DNA of 32,940 bases from assembly GCA_016780995.1 (NCBI GenBank), contig JADHKZ010000010.1:1-32940 (forward strand), given 5' to 3'. Each line of letters opens with the position of its first letter. The first letter of the stretch is position 1. A model generated the notes under the pieces. It saw only the letters and a list, made by a program, of their open reading frames with translations, did not search any database and was not told the origin of the DNA. Shown here one piece after another: positions 29,083-32,940 of this stretch. A program made the position numbers and the translations under genes. This stretch comes from Thermoleophilia bacterium (GTDB taxonomy: Bacteria; Actinomycetota; Thermoleophilia; Miltoncostaeales; Miltoncostaeaceae).

Positions 29083-29662
29083 GCGCGGACCAGACACCCG
29101 GCCTCCCGCCGGCCCGTCCACCCGGATCAACGACGCCATCCGCGTCGAGAAGATCCGGCTCATCGACGAGACCGGCGAGAACCGTGGGGAGATGCGCACC
29201 GAGGAGGCCCTCGACCACGCCGCGCGGCTCAACCTCGACCTGGTCGAGGTGGCGCCCGAGGCACGGCCGCCCGTATGCCGCATCATGGATTACGGCAAGT
29301 GGCGCTACGAGCAGGAGCAGAAGGCAAAGCAGGCGCGCAAGCACCAGAGCACGATCACCATCAAGGAGATCAAGTTCCGGCCCAAGATCGACCCGCATGA
29401 CTACGAGACCAAGAAGGGCCACGTCCTCCGGTTCCTCAAGAACAAGGACAAGGTGAAGGTCACGATCATGTTCAGGGGCCGCGAGCTCATGCACCCGGAG
29501 CGCGGGGAGGCCATCCTCCTCCAGCTCGCCGAGGAGGTGCAGGACCTCGCACTGATCGAGAGCCGGCCCAACCTGGATGGCCGCAACATGATCATGATGC
29601 TCGCGCCGCTGAAGGATGCCCCGCCCAAGAAGGACACGGCACAGCCGGACGAGCCCTCCTAG
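29072..29662 (+). CDS. infC: Translation initiation factor IF-3
   Basis: 196 residues. The N-domain begins [22 protein letters not shown] and includes [25 protein letters not shown]. The linker is rich in Lys/Arg/Gln. The C-domain shows [18 protein letters not shown] and [18 protein letters not shown]-3 binds the 30S subunit, keeps the subunits apart and selects initiator tRNA and start codons. GTG 29072 is the first start after an in-frame TAG. It gives an 18-residue Pro/Arg-rich lead, similar in length to that of E. coli IF-3. ATC 29126 is another rare-start possibility. The C-terminal [16 protein letters not shown] tail is disordered. It is the first gene of the ribosomal cluster. Confidence 0.93.
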   Translation: MPPRRGPDTRPPAGPSTRINDAIRVEKIRLIDETGENRGEMRTEEALDHAARLNLDLVEVAPEARPPVCRIMDYGKWRYEQEQKAKQARKHQSTITIKEIKFRPKIDPHDYETKKGHVLRFLKNKDKVKVTIMFRGRELMHPERGEAILLQLAEEVQDLALIESRPNLDGRNMIMMLAPLKDAPPKKDTAQPDEPS

Positions 29663-29681
29663 GAAGCACGGAACACCACAC

Positions 29682-29879
29682 ATGCCAAAGATGAAGACCA
29701 ACAAGTCGGCCTCCAAGCGCTTCCGCGTAACGCGGAAGGGCAAGGTCATGTACGTGCACTCGGGGCTGCGGCACAACCTCGAGCACAAGTCCGCCAAGCT
29801 CAAGCGCTCGAGCGCGCGACCCGCGTCGATCGCCGAGGTCGACCGTCCGGAGATCCTCCGGCTGCTGGGGAGGCGCTAG
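29682..29879 (+). CDS. rpmI: 50S ribosomal protein L35
   Basis: 65-residue basic protein. [17 protein letters not shown] is the invariant L35 start, and [12 protein letters not shown] is its second conserved block. It binds 23S rRNA in the large subunit. ATG 29682 is the only sensible start; AGGAAG lies about 14 bases upstream, further than usual. The gene sits 19 bases after infC and 3 bases before rplT, the standard order. Confidence 0.96.
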   Translation: MPKMKTNKSASKRFRVTRKGKVMYVHSGLRHNLEHKSAKLKRSSARPASIAEVDRPEILRLLGRR

Positions 29880-29882
29880 TCC

Positions 29883-30245
29883 ATGGCACGTGTCAAGCGT
29901 TCCGTCAACGCCCGCAAGAAGCGGCGCAAGGTCCTGGCCCAGGCCAAGGGCTACTGGGGCACCAAGCACACCTCGTACCGGCGCGCCAAGGAGCAGGTGC
30001 AGCGCTCGGGCAACTACGCCTACCGTGACCGCCGGGCCCGCAAGCGCGACTTCCGTCGCCTGTGGATCGCCCGCATCAACGCGGCGGCCCGCCTGAACGG
30101 CCTCACCTACGCGGAGTTCATGCACGGCCTGTCGCTGGCCGGGGTGGAGATGGACCGCAAGATCCTGGCCGACCTCGCGGTGAACGAGCCGGAGCACTTC
30201 GCCGCCCTGTGCGCGCGGGCCGCAGACGCCCGCGCGGCCGCCTGA
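29883..30245 (+). CDS. rplT: 50S ribosomal protein L20
   Basis: 120 residues with the family hallmarks [50 protein letters not shown] and [12 protein letters not shown]20 nucleates early 50S assembly and in many bacteria represses the infC-rpmI-rplT message. The GAGG of the L35 end gives the ribosome site (GAGGCGCTAGTCC-ATG). The chain carries a short alanine-rich extension after the usual end. Confidence 0.96.
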   Translation: MARVKRSVNARKKRRKVLAQAKGYWGTKHTSYRRAKEQVQRSGNYAYRDRRARKRDFRRLWIARINAAARLNGLTYAEFMHGLSLAGVEMDRKILADLAVNEPEHFAALCARAADARAAA

Positions 30246-30280
30246 CCCAAGGCACCGGGCCCGCGACACCAGAGGCACGC

Positions 30281-30308
30281 GGCGGGGGCGGCCCGGGGCC
30301 CCTCCGCC
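30281..30308 (+). terminator. GC hairpin between rplT and the methyltransferase gene
   Basis: GGCGGGGG (30281-30288) pairs with CCTCCGCC (30301-30308), seven GC pairs and one G.T, loop 12 bases and itself GC-rich. It may partially terminate or process the ribosomal message; no U-run follows, and the GTG of the next gene begins 3 bases later. Confidence 0.5.
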
Positions 30309-30310
30309 GG

Positions 30311-31108
30311 GTGACCTCCCATCGCAACCCTGCGCTGCAGCACGTGCGCAGGCTGCAGCAGAAGCGCACGCGTCGCGAGGAGCGACTGCTGGTGGCCGAG
30401 GGCGAGGACGTGGTGCAGTCGGCCCTCGACCGCGGCATCGCGCCCGTGATGCTGCTGGTGGACGAGGAGCGCACGCCCGCGGACGACCCCCGCGTGGTGG
30501 CCACGACGGGCCTGGCCGAGCGCTATGCGCTGTCCACGCGCCTGATGGGCGGGGTGAGCACCCTGGCGCAGCCCCCGCGAATCATCGGGGTGTTCGCCCA
30601 GCCGGGGCCGCACCACTTCCGCACCGTGGCCATGCCCCCTGCGCTGGGGGTGTACCTGGCCGGCGTGGCCGATCCGGGCAACGTGGGCACGCTCATCCGC
30701 ACCTGCGCCGCGCTGGGTGCTGATTGGCTGGCGCTTGGCCCCGGATCGGCCGACGCCGCCCATCCGCGCGCGGTGCGCGCGGCCATGGGCGCCACCTTCG
30801 CCCTGCCGGTGCTGGAGGGCGTGTCGCCCGCCGACCTGGCCACGCGCCAGGGGTTCCGCGTGGTGGCGGCCGTGGCGCACGGCGGCGCCGCGCCCTGGGA
30901 CGTCGACCTCACCGTGCCCACCGTGCTGGCGCTGGGGGCCGAGCGCGCGGGGCTCGACCCCGTGATGGACGCCCTGCGCGAGTCGCTGGAGGTGGTGGAG
31001 GTCACCATTCCGCAGGGGGAGGGCGCGGAGTCGCTCAACGTGGCCGCCGCGGGTGCTGCCCTGCTCGCCGAGCGGGTGCGGCAGTCCTCTAGGATGCCGC
31101 GGTCATGA
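30311..31108 (+). CDS. SpoU/TrmH-family RNA 2'-O-methyltransferase
   Basis: 265 residues. A short N-terminal substrate-binding part (QHVRRLQQKRTRREERLLVAEGEDV) is followed by the SPOUT knot domain with its three motifs: DPGNVGTLIRTCAALGAD, LALGAERAGLDPVM, and VTIPQGEGAESLNVAAAGAALL. The enzyme uses S-adenosylmethionine to methylate a ribose in rRNA or tRNA; the target is unknown. This gene often sits between rplT and pheS in Gram-positive genomes. GTG 30311 gives the normal length. The stop overlaps the pheS ATG (ATGA), so it is coupled. Confidence 0.88.
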   Translation: MTSHRNPALQHVRRLQQKRTRREERLLVAEGEDVVQSALDRGIAPVMLLVDEERTPADDPRVVATTGLAERYALSTRLMGGVSTLAQPPRIIGVFAQPGPHHFRTVAMPPALGVYLAGVADPGNVGTLIRTCAALGADWLALGPGSADAAHPRAVRAAMGATFALPVLEGVSPADLATRQGFRVVAAVAHGGAAPWDVDLTVPTVLALGAERAGLDPVMDALRESLEVVEVTIPQGEGAESLNVAAAGAALLAERVRQSSRMPRS

Positions 31109-32115
31109 GCGGGATCCCCGACCTCACCGCGCTGGCCGACGAGGCCGTCGCCCAGATCTCCTCCGCATCCGACCTGGATGCGCTGGAGGCCGCGCGCGTG
31201 AAGTACCTGGGGCGCAAGGCGCCGCTCACCGAGCTGCTGGGCTCCATCGGCACGCTGCCGCCCGAGGAGCGGGGCCGCGTGGGCAAGGACGGCAACGCCG
31301 CGCGCAAGGCCATCGAGGCCGCGCTGGATGCCCGTCGCGAGGGGCTGGAGGCCGACGCCATGGGCGCCGCGCTGGAGGCCGACACCGCCGACGTCACGCT
31401 GCCCGGCAACGCCTTCCCGCTGGGGGCGCTTCACCCCATCACCCAGGTGCGCCTGGAGGTGGAGGAGATCTTCCTCGGGATGGGCTACTCGGTGGCCGAC
31501 GGCCCCGAGGTGGAGACCGGCTACAACAACTTCACGGCCCTCAACACGCCCGATGGCCACCCCGCGCGCTCCGAGAGCGACACCTTCTTCATCGGGGGCG
31601 GCGACGACGTGCTGCTGCGCACCCAGACCTCGCCGGTGCAGATCCGCACCATGCAGCAGGGCCCGCCGCCGGTGTACGTGATCGCCCCCGGCACCGTGTA
31701 CCGCCGCGACGACGTGGACGCCACCCACAGCCCCATGTTCCACCAGGTGGAGGGGCTGGCCGTGGACGAGGGGCTCAGCTTCGCGCACCTCAAGGGCACC
31801 ATCGAGTACTTCCTCACCCGCCTGCTGGGCGACCGCGACGTGCGCGTGATCCCGCACTTCTTCCCGTTCACCGAGCCGTCGGTGGACGTGAGCGTGTCGT
31901 GGACCGACCGGCACGGGCGCACCGACTGGCTGGAGGTGGCAGGCGCCGGCATGGTGGATCCCAACGTGTTCGCCGCCGTGGGCTACGACCCCGAGCGCTG
32001 GACGGGCTTCGCGTTCGGGTTCGGCCTGGACCGCATCGCCATGATCCGCCACCAGATCAGCGACATCCGCCTGCTGTACGAGGGCGACCTGCGCTTCCTG
32101 GAGCAGTTCTCGTGA
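31105..32115 (+). CDS. pheS: Phenylalanyl-tRNA synthetase alpha subunit
   Basis: 336 residues. The coiled-coil tRNA-binding N-domain (1-85) precedes the class II catalytic core. Present are HPITQVRLEVEEIFLGMGY, GPEVETGYNNFTALNTP, HPARSESDTFF, TSPVQIRTM, YRRDDVDATHSPMFHQVEGL, FFPFTEPSVDV, WLEVAGAGMVDPNVF and motif 3 GFAFGFGLDRIAMI. It forms an alpha2-beta2 enzyme with PheT that attaches Phe to tRNA-Phe. The usual GCGM is GAGM here, a mild variation. The ATG overlaps the preceding stop by 4 bases, and its own TGA overlaps the pheT GTG. Confidence 0.97.
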   Translation: MSGIPDLTALADEAVAQISSASDLDALEAARVKYLGRKAPLTELLGSIGTLPPEERGRVGKDGNAARKAIEAALDARREGLEADAMGAALEADTADVTLPGNAFPLGALHPITQVRLEVEEIFLGMGYSVADGPEVETGYNNFTALNTPDGHPARSESDTFFIGGGDDVLLRTQTSPVQIRTMQQGPPPVYVIAPGTVYRRDDVDATHSPMFHQVEGLAVDEGLSFAHLKGTIEYFLTRLLGDRDVRVIPHFFPFTEPSVDVSVSWTDRHGRTDWLEVAGAGMVDPNVFAAVGYDPERWTGFAFGFGLDRIAMIRHQISDIRLLYEGDLRFLEQFS

Positions 32116-32940
32116 AGCTGCCCCTGGAATGGCTGCGCGAGCACGTGGCCACCGACCTGGATGACGCCGCCCTGGCCGACAGGCTCACCGCCACGGGCAC
32201 CGCCGTGGAGCGCATCGTCACGCGCGGCATCCCCGTGACCGATGCCAACCGGCAGGCGTTCCGCGTGGGCAAGGTGCTCACGGCCGACCAGCACCCCGAT
32301 GCCGACCGCCTGCGCGTGCTCAGCGTGGACACCGGGGACGACGTCCCGCGGCAGATCGTGTGCGGCGCGCCCAACGTGGCCGCGGGCCAGACCGTTGCCG
32401 TGGCACTGCCCGGCGCGGTGATGCCCGGTGGCCAGAAGCTGGGCAAGGCCAAGCTGCGCGGGGTGGAGAGCCTGGGGATGGTGCTGAGCGAGAGCGAGCT
32501 GGAGTTGGCCGAGAGCTCCGAGGGCATCATGGTGCTGGACGATCACCTGGCCGCGGGCGCATCGGTGCTCGATGTGCTGCCGCCGCCGGGCACGATCCTC
32601 GAGCTTGAGCTCACCCCCAACAGGGGCGACTGCCAGGGCATCTACGGCATCGCGCGCGAGGTGCACGCCATCACCGGCGCGGTGCTGCACGAGCTTGACC
32701 ATTCGCTTCCGCCCGAGGACGGCGCCGGCCAGGTGGGCGACTACGTCTCGCTGCGCGTGGAGGCCCCCGATCTCTGCCCGCGCTACATGGCCCGGGTGCT
32801 GCTGGACGTGAAGGTGGGCCCCTCACCCGATTGGATGGTGCGCCGCCTGGAGGCCGCGGGGATGCGCAGCATCAACAACGTGGTGGACATCACCAACTAC
32901 GTGATGCTGCTCACCGCCCAGCCGCTCCACGCATTCGACC
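32112..32940 (+). CDS. pheT: Phenylalanyl-tRNA synthetase beta subunit, 5' part
   Basis: The first 276 codons of an expected 800 or so; the frame runs off the window. Visible are the N-terminal domain (KLPLEWLREHV), the OB-fold tRNA-binding region (VGKVLTADQHPDADRLRVLSVDTG, then IVCGAPNVAAGQTVAVALPGAVMPGG), then GVESLGMVLSESELEL, LELTPNRGDCQGIYGIAREV and RSINNVVDITNYVMLLT. Start GTG 32112 overlaps the pheS stop (GTGA). It completes the synthetase with PheS and carries the editing domain further on. Confidence 0.96.
   Translation, partial: MKLPLEWLREHVATDLDDAALADRLTATGTAVERIVTRGIPVTDANRQAFRVGKVLTADQHPDADRLRVLSVDTGDDVPRQIVCGAPNVAAGQTVAVALPGAVMPGGQKLGKAKLRGVESLGMVLSESELELAESSEGIMVLDDHLAAGASVLDVLPPPGTILELELTPNRGDCQGIYGIAREVHAITGAVLHELDHSLPPEDGAGQVGDYVSLRVEAPDLCPRYMARVLLDVKVGPSPDWMVRRLEAAGMRSINNVVDITNYVMLLTAQPLHAFD

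Noticed and set aside
1-32940. CRISPR array, insertion sequence, prophage or integrative element
   Set aside because: No spaced direct repeats, no transposase or integrase frame, no tRNA with duplicated end; base composition is even throughout.

Overview
The window is a stretch of very GC-rich bacterial chromosome, densely packed, with genes on both strands. Several things point to a deep-branching actinobacterium, most likely Thermoleophilia or a relative (inference, no database search): F420-type and other luciferase-like oxidoreductases, a subtilisin-inhibitor-like protein, DUF302, DUF1684, a PIG-L deacetylase, GTG starts, and many TANNNT boxes placed 6-7 nt before the start codon (leaderless transcripts). 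No prophage, insertion sequence or CRISPR array is visible. The edges cut two genes: a short 3' end at base 3 and pheT at base 32940.

Layout. 1-1720: gene tail, an acyl-lipid desaturase (-), then the tmRNA gene ssrA (+) with an unusual T-loop. 1746-4506: hairpin terminator, a two-gene half-size TauE/SafE (TSUP) transporter, a lipoprotein (-), and a UspA-like plus membrane locus (+) whose reading frame looks broken. 4532-6136: a redox/CO2 cassette of beta-carbonic anhydrase overlapping a 1-Cys peroxiredoxin, with a convergent glutaredoxin behind a strong shared hairpin. 6352-10623: a secreted DUF11-repeat protein, an HExxH protein, a degenerate EAL protein coupled to an anchored SSI-like protein, a small helical protein and a CBS-pair protein. 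10624-13825: a palindrome-rich control region, a branched-chain-amino-acid-type binding protein, a CMD-family protein, an M23 endopeptidase and a small cysteine-motif protein. 13874-16702: a 2-TM protein overlapping an LLM oxidoreductase, a zinc ribbon, RecX, and DUF302.

16716-20112 is the most striking part. One uninterrupted reading frame of at least 1098 codons joins 2-oxoacid dehydrogenase E1-alpha, E1-beta, a lipoyl domain with its lysine, and a complete KAS III (FabH-like) domain with Cys-His-Asn triad. It suggests a single-chain machine that decarboxylates a 2-oxo acid and hands the acyl group to fatty-acid or polyketide chain initiation. Its promoter carries a LacI-type palindrome, and the coding-like frame extends upstream of the first ATG to a CTG.

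20190-28921: F420-type LLM, a secreted NAGPA-domain protein, an unrecognised helical protein, DUF1684, PIG-L, a SIS-domain protein, a zinc ribbon, a small hypothetical protein, a CDF metal transporter with three tandem C-terminal domains, and a YgjP-type metallopeptidase. 28983-32940: the translation cluster infC-rpmI-rplT-(SpoU methyltransferase)-pheS-pheT, with stop/start overlaps at the last two junctions.
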